Part shown: one piece after another, positions 42,288 to 51,154 of the stretch
Layout: each line of letters opens with the position of its first letter
Position numbering within the stretch: the stretch's first letter is position 1
Source: JADCCX01 sp031431475
GTDB taxonomy: Bacteria; Pseudomonadota; Alphaproteobacteria; Rhizobiales; Beijerinckiaceae
Assembly: GCA_031431475.1 (NCBI GenBank)
Contig: JANPDL010000007.1
Span: 62,001-126,000, forward strand
Direction: 5' to 3'
DNA: 64,000 nucleotides
Made by a program: the position numbers and the translations under genes
Notes under the pieces: model-generated
The model's input: the letters and a program-made list of their open reading frames with translations, nothing else
Database searches by the model: none
What the model was told of the DNA's origin: nothing

Positions 42288-43232
42288 ATGAAATCCTATG
42301 TCATCCAGAGACTGTTCTCCACGCTGATCGTCATGGCGATGGTTGGCGTTTTCGTGTTCCTGCTGCTGCATCTGTCGCCGGGTGATCCTGCGGCAATCAT
42401 CGCGGGTGACAACGCTACCTCTGAGCAGATCGATGGGATTCGGCAGAAACTCGGGCTGGACGATCCACTGCCTGTGCAATTCCTGCGCTGGGTCAGCCAT
42501 GTCGTGCAGGGTGATCTGGGTATTTCCATCTTCTCCAATGAGCCCGTGCTGAAGCTTGTGGGGCAGCGGCTTGAGCCGACCATTTCGCTGGCGCTGACAA
42601 CATTGCTGGTCGCGGTGGTGATTGCCGTCACTTTCGGTGTCATCGCGGCGTGGAAGGCGGGTACTCTGATCGACCGGCTGCTGATGGTGATCTCGGTCGT
42701 GGGTTTCTCGGTGCCGGTCTTCGTGGTGGGGTACATCCTGATTTACGTTTTTGCGATCTGGCTGAGGTGGCTACCAGTCCAGGGCTACACACCCATTGCC
42801 GAGGGTTTGTGGCCATGGATGCGGAATCTGATCCTGCCCGCGACAGCGCTGGGCCTTGCCTATGTCGCGCTGATCGCACGGATTACGCGGGCGACGATGC
42901 TGGAGGTTCTGGAAGAGGATTATATCCGGACGGCTGTCGCCAAGGGTGTCAGCAACCGCACGATGCTGCTCAAACATGCGCTGCGAAATGCGGGCGTACC
43001 CATCGTCACAATCATCGGCATCGGCGTTGCGCTGCTGATCAGCGGTGTTGTCATCACTGAGACGGTATTCAACATTCCCGGCGTCGGGCGTCTGGTGGTG
43101 GATGCCATCGCCAAGCGGGATTATCCGATCATTCAGGGTGTGATCCTGATCTTTTCAGGCGTCTACGTGATTATCAACCTGATCGTTGATCTCACCTACA
43201 TGCTGCTTGACCCAAGGATCCGCTACAAATGA
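42288..43232 (+). CDS. Peptide-type ABC transporter permease, DppB-like
   Basis: A 314-residue inner-membrane permease of the binding-protein-dependent family (OppB/DppB). It begins with the canonical helix after YVIQRLFSTLIV, contains LLHLSPGDPAAII and GLDDPLPVQFLRW, and has six helices. The EAA loop that contacts the ATPase is EDYIRTAVAKGVSNRTMLLKHAL (quoted as DYIRTAVAKGVSNRTMLLKH). ATG 42288 is used; the frame from 42177 overlaps a divergent gene. It is translationally coupled to the next permease. Confidence 0.93.
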   Translation: MKSYVIQRLFSTLIVMAMVGVFVFLLLHLSPGDPAAIIAGDNATSEQIDGIRQKLGLDDPLPVQFLRWVSHVVQGDLGISIFSNEPVLKLVGQRLEPTISLALTTLLVAVVIAVTFGVIAAWKAGTLIDRLLMVISVVGFSVPVFVVGYILIYVFAIWLRWLPVQGYTPIAEGLWPWMRNLILPATALGLAYVALIARITRATMLEVLEEDYIRTAVAKGVSNRTMLLKHALRNAGVPIVTIIGIGVALLISGVVITETVFNIPGVGRLVVDAIAKRDYPIIQGVILIFSGVYVIINLIVDLTYMLLDPRIRYK

Positions 43233-44104
43233 GCGATGGGGTTCTTGATCCGGCAATGCCTGAGGCGCGCCGCAGTCGCTGGCTCACTTTCGTGCGACGC
43301 AATCCAACGCTGGTCGCGGGCTGCGTCATTCTGGGCTTCATGGCGATCATTGCGCTGATCGCACCCTGGATATCTGGCGATCCTCTCCTGATGCAGCCCA
43401 TTGAGCGGTTGAAGCCGCCGTCGGACCGTTTTCTGTTCGGTACTGACAATCTGGGCCGCGATGTCTTTGCACGCACAGCCTACGGCGCCAGGGTGTCGCT
43501 GCTGGTCGGGCTGGTGGTCGCGGTGCTGTCCGTCGGCATCGGCCTCGTCATCGGACTTCTGTCCGGTTATTTCCGGCGTGTGGACGCCATTGTCAGCCGG
43601 ATGCTGGACGGGCTTATGGCAATCCCGGCCATCCTTCTGGCCATCGCGCTGGTGTCGCTGACCAAGGGCGGCGTGTCCATCGTAATCCTGGCGATTACCA
43701 TCCCCGAGATACCCCGTGTTGTCCGCCTAGTGCGCGGCGTGGTGCTGACGACGCGGGAGGAGCCATTTGTAGAAGCCGCCATCGCAACCGGAACCCGCGT
43801 GCCGCTGTTGCTGATCCGGCATATCCTGCCATCAACACTGCCGCCGCTGATCGTGCAGGCCAGCTACATCTGCGCCTCGGCAATCCTGATCGAGGCGTCG
43901 CTGTCGTTTCTGGGTGCCGGCATTCCGCCCGAGATTCCGACCTGGGGCAACATGATCGCAGGATCGCGGTTGTTCCTGGGTCGCGCGCCCTGGACGATCT
44001 TCTGTCCTGGCCTTGCGCTGGCGCTGGTGGTGCTCGCAGTCAATCTGGTGGGTGACGGGCTCAGGGACCGGCTTGATCCGAAGCTGCAGAAGAAGATGCG
44101 GTAA
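43229..44104 (+). CDS. Peptide-type ABC transporter permease, DppC-like
   Basis: A 291-residue partner permease. DppC features: FLFGTDNLGRDVFARTAYGARVSL (quoted as GTDNLGRDVFARTAYGAR), six helices, and the EAA loop EPFVEAAIATGTRVPLLLIRH. The start overlaps the upstream stop (ATGA). A terminator follows eight bases after the stop, so the operon ends here without the two ATPase genes and binding protein that normally accompany such permeases. Confidence 0.93.
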   Translation: MSDGVLDPAMPEARRSRWLTFVRRNPTLVAGCVILGFMAIIALIAPWISGDPLLMQPIERLKPPSDRFLFGTDNLGRDVFARTAYGARVSLLVGLVVAVLSVGIGLVIGLLSGYFRRVDAIVSRMLDGLMAIPAILLAIALVSLTKGGVSIVILAITIPEIPRVVRLVRGVVLTTREEPFVEAAIATGTRVPLLLIRHILPSTLPPLIVQASYICASAILIEASLSFLGAGIPPEIPTWGNMIAGSRLFLGRAPWTIFCPGLALALVVLAVNLVGDGLRDRLDPKLQKKMR

Positions 44105-44111
44105 AGAAAAA

Positions 44112-44144
44112 CGCTCCGGATCAGCTGATACGGAGCGCTTTTTT
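44112..44144. terminator. Bidirectional rho-independent terminator
   Basis: CGCTCCG/CGGAGCG stem (seven pairs, 12-base loop), then TTTTTT on the right and AAAA on the left. It serves the DppC-like gene (plus) and the TRAP binding-protein gene (minus). Confidence 0.85.
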
Positions 44145-44174
44145 AAAATTTCAGCAAATTGCTGGCTTGATGCG

Positions 44175-45155
44175 TTATTTCTTGAACACACCAACGACAG
44201 CTTCACCCGTCGCACCGGCCTTCTTCGACCAGTCCGCAGTCAGCGTCTCGCCGACCTTGGCGAGTTCGGCTTTGAAGGACGCTGATGGCGGCTGTACCTT
44301 CATGCCCTTGGCGGCGAGTTCCTTGAAGTACCATGCGGTCTTCTCCTCGGAGATCTTGCGGCCGCGCGTTTCGGCTTCGGCGGCAGCCTTGAGAACGGCA
44401 TCCTGCGTCGGCTTGTCCAGGGCAGCAAAAGCTGCCTTGTTCACGAAAGTGATGTTGTTGGGCATCCAGGCTTGCGTATCGTAAAAGTGTGTCAGGCTCT
44501 CCCAGACCTTGCTGTCATAGCCCGTGGCACCCGAGGACATGAAGCTGTCGGCTACGCCGGTCGCGAGCGCCTGCGGAAGTTCCGCCGCCTGAATGGTGAG
44601 CGGCTGAGCCCCCACGATTTCAGCAATACGTGCGGTTCCGACATTGTAGGCGCGCCATTTGAGGCCCTTCATGTCGGCGACCGAGTTTAATTCCTTCTTG
44701 GCGTAGATGCCCTGGGGCGGCCATGGCACCGCGAACAGCACCATCAACCCTTGCGCGTCCAGTGCCTTGCTGATTTCTGGTTTGGCGGCATTCCAGAGTT
44801 TCAGGGAGTCTGCGAAGGATGTCGCAAGGAAGGGCACCACATCGATGCCAAACAGCGGGTTCTCGTTCTCGTGAATCGAGATCAGGACCTCACCAACCTG
44901 CGCCTGGCCGGTGGCAACGGCTCGCTTGATCTCGGGGGCCTTGAACAGGGATGCATTGCCGTGGACCGTGATAGAGAGCTTTCCTGCTGTCAGCTTCTCA
45001 ACATCCTTCGCAAATTCCATGAGATTCTCGGTATGGAAGTTGCTGGTGGAATACGCCGAGGGCAGGTTCCATTTGGTCTGTGCCATGGCCGATGTGCCGA
45101 GCAGTGCAAAGCATGCGCTCGCGGCTGTTGTAACAAGGATGTTCCGACGGTTCAT
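44175..45155 (-). CDS. TRAP transporter solute-binding protein (DctP)
   Basis: A 326-residue receptor in the DctP family, a different branch from the two TakP-like proteins. A signal peptide ends at SAMAQ. Family segments: LPSAYSTSNFHTENLMEF, VPFLATSFADSLKLW, PWPPQGIYAKKELNSVADMK (20), then LKWRAYNVGTARIAEIVGA with the ligand Arg. AAGGAGG precedes the ATG at 45155; the frame to 45188 is not needed. It is the third gene of a dctQ-dctM-dctP operon. The orphan binding protein at 51.2 kb is related. Confidence 0.93.
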   Translation of the reverse strand: MNRRNILVTTAASACFALLGTSAMAQTKWNLPSAYSTSNFHTENLMEFAKDVEKLTAGKLSITVHGNASLFKAPEIKRAVATGQAQVGEVLISIHENENPLFGIDVVPFLATSFADSLKLWNAAKPEISKALDAQGLMVLFAVPWPPQGIYAKKELNSVADMKGLKWRAYNVGTARIAEIVGAQPLTIQAAELPQALATGVADSFMSSGATGYDSKVWESLTHFYDTQAWMPNNITFVNKAAFAALDKPTQDAVLKAAAEAETRGRKISEEKTAWYFKELAAKGMKVQPPSASFKAELAKVGETLTADWSKKAGATGEAVVGVFKK

Positions 45156-45188
45156 AGTTTGCTCCTCCTTGAGCAGGTGATGGGACAT

Positions 45189-46496
45189 TCAGCCCGGAAA
45201 AACCAGTTTTGGCAACCACATGACCAGTCCCGGGAAAATCGTGACGATGGCGACGGCGACAACAAGCAGGAAGAAGAACGGCAGGGAAGCCAGCGCCACG
45301 AAATTCGAGTCTCGTCCTGACATGGTTTGCAGGACGAAGAGATTGAAGCCGACGGGCGGAGATACCTCCGCCATTTCAACCACCAGAACCATGAATATGC
45401 CGAACCAGACCAGGTCGAACCCGGCACGCTCGATCATCGGCAACACGACGGCCGTTGTCAGCACGATCATGGAAATACCATCTAGAGCCGTGCCAAGGAT
45501 GATATACATGATGGTGAGTACGGCAATGAGCGAGTAAGGGTTCAGGCCAAGGCCATCGACCCATGCCGCCAGCGCTCCGGGGATGCCAGTGTAGCCCATG
45601 GATTGCTTCATGAAGCCAGCGCCAGCGAGGATCAGCATGATCATGCAGGTCACTTTCACCGTTCCCATGACGCTTTGCCAGAAAGCGTAGCGATTGAGGA
45701 ATCCCTGCCACCAGGCGATTACGAAGGAGGCGACCACGCCCCATGCCGCGCATTCCGTTGCGGTCGCCCAGCCGAGCCCTAGTGCTGCGAAGACGAAGAT
45801 GATCAGGAGCGAGATGGGAATCAGGTTTTTGGATTCATGCAGTTTCTCGCGGAATGTCATTTTCGGTTCGGGCGGGGGTGCCTGGTCCTTGTAGATCATG
45901 TGCCAGATGATGATGTATCCGGAATACAGCACCATCACGATGGCACCGGGGACGAAGCCTGCCAGAAAGATCTGGATGATCGATACATTGGCGGCTACGG
46001 CATATACCACCATGGTGATTGACGGCGGAATGAGGATGCCCAGCGTTCCAGCCCCGGCGAGAGACCCGAGCGCCATCTTCTCGTTGTATCCGCGCTTCAG
46101 GAGTTCAGGCAGCGCGATCTTTGCGACCGTCGCCGTTGTTGCCGCCGATGAGCCCGAGACCGAGCCGAACAGTCCGCAGGCGAGCACGTTGACGTGCATC
46201 AGGCGTCCGGGGATGCGGTTGAGCCAGGGTGCCAGCCCACGGAACATTTCTTCCGAGAGTTTGGTGCGAAACAGGATTTCGCCCATCCAGATGAACAACG
46301 GCAGTGCCGCCAGTTCCCATGAGGCGGAATTACCCCAGATCGACGTGGCAAGCACCGATCCCGCCGGAATGTTGCCAGCCACGAACTGCATGCCGACGAA
46401 ACCCGTGGCGAGCAATGCAATGCCGATCCAGACGCCCATGACCAGCAGGATCATCAGGAAAATGAGCAGAAGCAGCGATATCGATACGAGATCCAT
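45189..46496 (-). CDS. TRAP transporter large permease (DctM)
   Basis: A 435-residue classical DctM with 12-13 hydrophobic segments. Motifs: LAALPLFIWMGEILFRT, GSVSGSSAATTATVAKIALP (~115-134), GAGTLGILIPPSITMVVYA, and the late EMAEVSPPVGFNLFVLQTM that shapes the sodium/substrate path. It directly follows dctQ (two-base gap) and precedes dctP by 33 bases, so this is a complete transporter operon. Confidence 0.95.
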   Translation of the reverse strand: MDLVSISLLLLIFLMILLVMGVWIGIALLATGFVGMQFVAGNIPAGSVLATSIWGNSASWELAALPLFIWMGEILFRTKLSEEMFRGLAPWLNRIPGRLMHVNVLACGLFGSVSGSSAATTATVAKIALPELLKRGYNEKMALGSLAGAGTLGILIPPSITMVVYAVAANVSIIQIFLAGFVPGAIVMVLYSGYIIIWHMIYKDQAPPPEPKMTFREKLHESKNLIPISLLIIFVFAALGLGWATATECAAWGVVASFVIAWWQGFLNRYAFWQSVMGTVKVTCMIMLILAGAGFMKQSMGYTGIPGALAAWVDGLGLNPYSLIAVLTIMYIILGTALDGISMIVLTTAVVLPMIERAGFDLVWFGIFMVLVVEMAEVSPPVGFNLFVLQTMSGRDSNFVALASLPFFFLLVVAVAIVTIFPGLVMWLPKLVFPG

Positions 46497-46498
46497 GA

Positions 46499-47044
46499 TT
46501 ACACCGCGCTCTGAAGGGCTTGTTCGATCACCTCTTCGGCGGTCGTCGGTTTTGGCTTTTCATAGCGCGGAAGGCCACCCATCAGCACGTGGATCAACTC
46601 ATCAAGAAGCGCGATCCCCAGCAGGATCAGGCCCCCGCAATAGCTTAGCTGTGGAATCCAAAGCGGCACTGGCACCACACCGGTGGCGCGGTCATTCAGC
46701 AGCCATGAGTAATAGGTAAAGCTCGTAGCGTACCAGGAGAAATAAGCGATGAAGCCCAAGCCGATCAGCAAGGCGACGATCTCGATCATCTGTTTCTTGC
46801 GCCCCTCGAATTTGTCGATGACCAGACCCACCCGGATCATGTCGCCCGATTTGAAAGTGTAGGCGAGGCCAAGAAAAGACATGGCCGCCATCGACCATGC
46901 GGCAAATTCATCACCAGCCGGGATGTTAAGGCCCAGCGGACGCCCGAGCGACAGCGCCATCATCAGAACCAGAATGATCACCAGGAATATGCCAGCGAGA
47001 ATACCGCCCGCAAGATAAAGCGCATCAAGCGTTCGGCGGATCAT
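46499..47044 (-). CDS. TRAP transporter small permease (DctQ)
   Basis: A 181-residue four-helix protein. The DctQ pattern is seen in DEFAAWSMAAMSFLGLAYTF followed by KSGDMIRVGLVIDKFEGRKK. First gene of the operon; the 200-bp divergent gap to the 5-oxoprolinase gene (47045-47244) holds the promoters of both and an AT-rich stretch (~47165-47217), with no operator that I can recognise. Confidence 0.93.
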   Translation of the reverse strand: MIRRTLDALYLAGGILAGIFLVIILVLMMALSLGRPLGLNIPAGDEFAAWSMAAMSFLGLAYTFKSGDMIRVGLVIDKFEGRKKQMIEIVALLIGLGFIAYFSWYATSFTYYSWLLNDRATGVVPVPLWIPQLSYCGGLILLGIALLDELIHVLMGGLPRYEKPKPTTAEEVIEQALQSAV

Positions 47045-47244
47045 GGCTGATTCCTCCGCCGGATATCTTGCGCGGCCGCGCTCCCCGTCGATCGGTATGT
47101 CATGTCAACCCTCCCGGACGGGCCACGATCTATCCGATGTGATCCGTTGTCAAAACCAAACTGACGCATCAAAAAAATCTTGTCAACACTTTATCGACGA
47201 AATATATATGTTAAGACATGGAATGTTGCGGAGAGGCTAATCGG

Positions 47245-50200
47245 ATGCGTTGGGATTTCTGGATCGATCGCGGCGGCACATTTACCGATGTCATTGCTCG
47301 CACGCCGGATGGCACGTTGTCCGCTCGCAAACTGCTGTCGGAAAATCCCCGGGCCTACAGGGACGCCGCCGTGCAGGGCATCCGGGAGCATCTCGATCTC
47401 AAGACGGGAGAGCCCATTCCCGCGGGTATCATTGGCGAAGTGCGCATGGGCACGACGGTCGCCACCAACGCTTTGCTGGAACGCAAGGGTGATCCCACAG
47501 GGCTGGTGATTACGCGCGGTTTCCGCGATGCGCTGGAGATCGGCTATCAGGCGCGCCCCAAGATTTTTGCCAAGGCCATCATCAAGCCAGAGTTGCTTTA
47601 CTCGGACGTGGTCGAGATCGATGAGCGCGTTTTGGCTGATGGCGTACTCGAGAAGCCGCTGGACGAGGCGCAGCTTCGCCAGCAACTCGAAGGTCTGAAG
47701 GCTAAAGGCCTCAATGCCATCGCCATCGTCTTCATGCATGCGTGGCGTTACCCCGAACACGAGAAGCGCGCGGCGGAAATCGCGCGGAGCATGGGCTTTG
47801 CGCAGGTTTCGGTCAGCCATGAGGTCTCGCCGCTGATCAAACTGGTGGGACGTGGTGATACAGCGGTTGTCGATGCCTATCTCTCGCCCATCTTGCGACG
47901 TTATGTCGAGCAGGTCGCGGGTGAACTGGATATTGATCGCACAGGCGCACGCCTGATGTTCATGATGTCATCTGGGGGCTTGACGGCGGCGGAGCTGTTC
48001 CAGGGCAAGGATGCGATCCTCTCCGGGCCTGCAGGTGGCGTTGTCGGAATGGCCGAAACCGGGCTTGCGGCGGGATTTCCGAAAGTTATCGGCTTCGACA
48101 TGGGCGGAACATCCACTGACGTCGCTCATTTCGACGGCGTCTATGAGCGCGCCTTCGAGACGGAGGTGGCCGGAGTGCGCATGCGCGCGCCGATGATGTT
48201 GATCCATACAGTGGCGGCGGGCGGCGGCTCCATCCTGCATTTTGACGGCCAGCGCTTCCGCTGCGGACCGAATTCTGCCGGTGCCAATCCTGGTCCCAAG
48301 GCTTACCGCAACGGCGGGCCGCTGGCGGTGACCGATGCGAATGTCATGGTGGGCAAGCTTGCGCCCGATCTGTTCCCGCCGATCTTTGGCCCCGGGCGTA
48401 ATGAGCCATTGGACGCTGAGGCTGTGCGCAAGGCGTTTGTTGCCATGGCCAAAGAGGTCGGTGGCGGCAAGACGCCGGAGCAGGTGGCGGATGGTTTCAT
48501 CACCATCGCGGTCGAGAACATGGCCAATGCGATCAAGAAAATCTCGGTGCAGCGGGGATATGATGTGACACGTTATGCACTCAACTGCTTCGGCGGTGCA
48601 GGCGGGCAGCATGCGTGTCTCGTCGCCGATGCGTTGGGGATGACGACCATCCTCGTGCATCCGTTCTCGGGATTGCTGTCAGCCTATGGCATGGGGTTGG
48701 CCGATATCCGGGCCTCGCGGCAGCAGGCACTGGAAGGCGCGTTTGATGAAACGGGACGTGCTGATCTGCTCGAAAAAGGTGCAAGGCTTGGCGCTGATGC
48801 CGCTGCGGAGGTGGCGGGGCAGGGTGTTCCTGCGGGAGATATCACGGTGTTTGTCCGGGCGCATATTCGCTATGCCGGAACGGATACGGCGCTTGAGGTC
48901 GAGGCTGGAAATCCTGAGGCCGTCGCTGATCTCGCGACATTGAAGGCATTCTTCCAGTCCGCCCATCGCCAGCGGTTCGGCTTTATCGATGAAACCAAGC
49001 CTCTTGTCATCGAAGCTGTCTCTGTCGAAGCAATCGGCGGCGGGGCTAAGTTCTTGGAACCCGAGCATGAGGTGCTCAAACGCCCGCTGCCCGCACCCGC
49101 CAAGCGCACGCGGTTTTATTCCGGCGGCGCCTTCCACGATGCGTCTGTCTACACCCGAGACCAGCTGTTTCCGGGCGCGGCGGTGGCCGGGCCGGCCCTG
49201 ATCATCGAGCCCAACCAGACCATCGTGGTGGAATCGGGCTGGCGCGCCGAGGTGACGGCAAGGGACTACCTTGTGCTGGCTCGCGTCGTGCCGCTTAACC
49301 GCATGATGGCGGTCGGCACGAAGGCGGACCCGGTGATGCTGGAGGTGTTCAACAACCTGTTCATGTCAATCGCGGAGCAGATGGGGCTGACGCTGCAGAA
49401 CACGGCCTATTCCGTCAACATCAAGGAGAGGCTGGATTTCTCCTGCGCGGTCTTTGGCGCGGACGGCGCGCTGTGCGCCAATGCTCCCCACATGCCGGTG
49501 CATCTGGGTTCCATGGACGAAAGCGTCAAGGCGATTATCCGCCAGAATCCGGTCGTGAATCCCGGCGATGTCTTCGTGCTGAATGCGCCCTACAACGGCG
49601 GCACACATCTGCCGGATATCACGGTCTGCACGCCGGTGTTCGACAAGGCCGGGCAAGAGCTTCTCTTCTGGGTGGCGTCGCGTGGACACCACGCAGATGT
49701 CGGCGGCGTGGCACCAGGTTCGATGAGTCCGCTCGCGACCCATATCGAGCAGGAGGGCGTCTATATCGACAACCTCAAGCTCGTGGATCGCGGCAAGTTC
49801 CTTGAGGACGATATCGTCCGTGCCTTCACCACGGCGAAGTATCCCGTGCGCAACCTCGTCCAGAACATGAACGACCTGAAGGCGCAGATCGCCTCGAACG
49901 CGCGCGGCCAGCAGGAGCTGGAAAAGATGGTCGAGACCTTCGGGCTCGATGTCGTCAAGGCCTACATGGGCCATGTGCAGGACAATGCGGCCGAGATGGT
50001 GCGTCGCGTGCTGGATCGGCTGCATGATTGCAGCTTCACTTATCCCATGGATCAGGGTTGCGAAATCAAGGTGAAGATCACCGTGGACAAGGTGGCACGC
50101 CGCGCCAAGGTGGATTTCACCGGCACGTCGCCGCAGCGGGCCGACAATTTCAATGCGCCGATGCCCGTGACACGCGCCGCTGTGCTTTATGTCTTCCGTC

Positions 50201-50853
50201 TGATGGTGGATGACGAAATTCCGATGAACGCGGGTTGTCTCAGGCCCATCGATATCGTTATCCCGAAGCAGTCCATGCTCTCGCCCGAATATCCGGCGGC
50301 GGTGGTGGCGGGCAATGTCGAAGTCAGCCAGGCCGTGACAAACTGCCTCTTCGGCGCGCTGGAGGCCATGGCCGCATCGCAGGGCACCATGAACAACCTC
50401 ACATTCGGCGATGACACCTACCAGTATTACGAGACAATCTGCTCGGGATCACCCGCAGGCCCGGGCTGGCACGGCACATCCGGCGTGCATGTCCACATGA
50501 CGAACTCACGGCTCACTGACCCGGAGATTCTCGAGTTCCGCTTTCCGGTTGTCCTCGAGGATTTCCACATCCGCCGGGGATCAGGCGGGCGCGGAAAGTG
50601 GAACGCGGGCGACGGCACGAAGCGCACCATCCGCTTCCGGCAAACCATGGATTGCGCCATACTCTCGGCGCATCGCAAGGTGCGGCCCTTCGGCATGGCG
50701 GGCGGGGAGCCGGGGGAACTGGGGCGCACAGAGGTGCGGCGGCTTTCGGGGGTGGTGGAGGAGTTGGAGGCCTGTGACCAGACGGTGCTGCAGGCGGGCG
50801 AGGCGGTGACGGTGGTGACGCCGACCGGCGGGGGGTATGGGAAGGCGGGGTAG
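47245..50853 (+). CDS. Fused 5-oxoprolinase (hydantoinase A/B family)
   Basis: A 1202-residue cytoplasmic enzyme expected to use ATP to open 5-oxo-L-proline to glutamate, or a related cyclic amide. The HyuA half (~1-690) starts WDFWIDRGGTFTDVIAR and has VRMGTTVATNALLERKG, FDMGGTSTDVAHFDGVYER (two halves of the ATP site) and NCFGGAGGQHACLVADALG. The HyuB half (~700-1202) has NTAYSVNIKERLDFSCAVF, HLPDITVCTPVFD, SRGHHADVGGVAPGSMSP and RGSGGRGKWNAGDGTKR. Length matches OPLAH. ATG 47245 has GGAGAGG upstream; ATG 47218 does not. Divergent TRAP operon and a downstream TRAP binding protein may supply substrate. Confidence 0.92.
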   Translation: MRWDFWIDRGGTFTDVIARTPDGTLSARKLLSENPRAYRDAAVQGIREHLDLKTGEPIPAGIIGEVRMGTTVATNALLERKGDPTGLVITRGFRDALEIGYQARPKIFAKAIIKPELLYSDVVEIDERVLADGVLEKPLDEAQLRQQLEGLKAKGLNAIAIVFMHAWRYPEHEKRAAEIARSMGFAQVSVSHEVSPLIKLVGRGDTAVVDAYLSPILRRYVEQVAGELDIDRTGARLMFMMSSGGLTAAELFQGKDAILSGPAGGVVGMAETGLAAGFPKVIGFDMGGTSTDVAHFDGVYERAFETEVAGVRMRAPMMLIHTVAAGGGSILHFDGQRFRCGPNSAGANPGPKAYRNGGPLAVTDANVMVGKLAPDLFPPIFGPGRNEPLDAEAVRKAFVAMAKEVGGGKTPEQVADGFITIAVENMANAIKKISVQRGYDVTRYALNCFGGAGGQHACLVADALGMTTILVHPFSGLLSAYGMGLADIRASRQQALEGAFDETGRADLLEKGARLGADAAAEVAGQGVPAGDITVFVRAHIRYAGTDTALEVEAGNPEAVADLATLKAFFQSAHRQRFGFIDETKPLVIEAVSVEAIGGGAKFLEPEHEVLKRPLPAPAKRTRFYSGGAFHDASVYTRDQLFPGAAVAGPALIIEPNQTIVVESGWRAEVTARDYLVLARVVPLNRMMAVGTKADPVMLEVFNNLFMSIAEQMGLTLQNTAYSVNIKERLDFSCAVFGADGALCANAPHMPVHLGSMDESVKAIIRQNPVVNPGDVFVLNAPYNGGTHLPDITVCTPVFDKAGQELLFWVASRGHHADVGGVAPGSMSPLATHIEQEGVYIDNLKLVDRGKFLEDDIVRAFTTAKYPVRNLVQNMNDLKAQIASNARGQQELEKMVETFGLDVVKAYMGHVQDNAAEMVRRVLDRLHDCSFTYPMDQGCEIKVKITVDKVARRAKVDFTGTSPQRADNFNAPMPVTRAAVLYVFRLMVDDEIPMNAGCLRPIDIVIPKQSMLSPEYPAAVVAGNVEVSQAVTNCLFGALEAMAASQGTMNNLTFGDDTYQYYETICSGSPAGPGWHGTSGVHVHMTNSRLTDPEILEFRFPVVLEDFHIRRGSGGRGKWNAGDGTKRTIRFRQTMDCAILSAHRKVRPFGMAGGEPGELGRTEVRRLSGVVEELEACDQTVLQAGEAVTVVTPTGGGYGKAG

Positions 50854-50897
50854 GAGTTGCCATCTTTCCGCCCAATCCAGCGCATCAAGTTCACTGG

Positions 50898-51089
50898 ATG
50901 AAAACACTTCTCATCCCTATCCTCACCCTCCTGCTCGCATCCTGCCAGGTCTACGCAGGCGGTGGTACGCTCGTCTCTGACGGGCGCACCACGACTGTGC
51001 GCACATCTGAGGTCGAGGCAGGCACCGAGGCAGGACCTCGCGCCCGCTCGCGGCGGACGATTGTGCGCGAGGAGCCGCCGCTGTTCTGA
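50898..51089 (+). CDS. Small lipoprotein of unknown function
   Basis: A 63-residue protein with a lipoprotein signal: MKTLLIPILTLLLASC places Cys16 in a lipobox (LASC). The mature part is short and charged, with repeated TEAG/VEAG and an Arg-rich segment (RARSRRTIVREE), so disordered. No clear ribosome site. It lies between the oxoprolinase and the orphan TRAP receptor on the same strand. Confidence 0.6.
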   Translation: MKTLLIPILTLLLASCQVYAGGGTLVSDGRTTTVRTSEVEAGTEAGPRARSRRTIVREEPPLF

Positions 51090-51154
51090 TCATTCGATAA
51101 GGGCTGGCATCTCGCATCTGCTGAGATAAGCTCTCCTTTTGGGAGACCCAGCCG

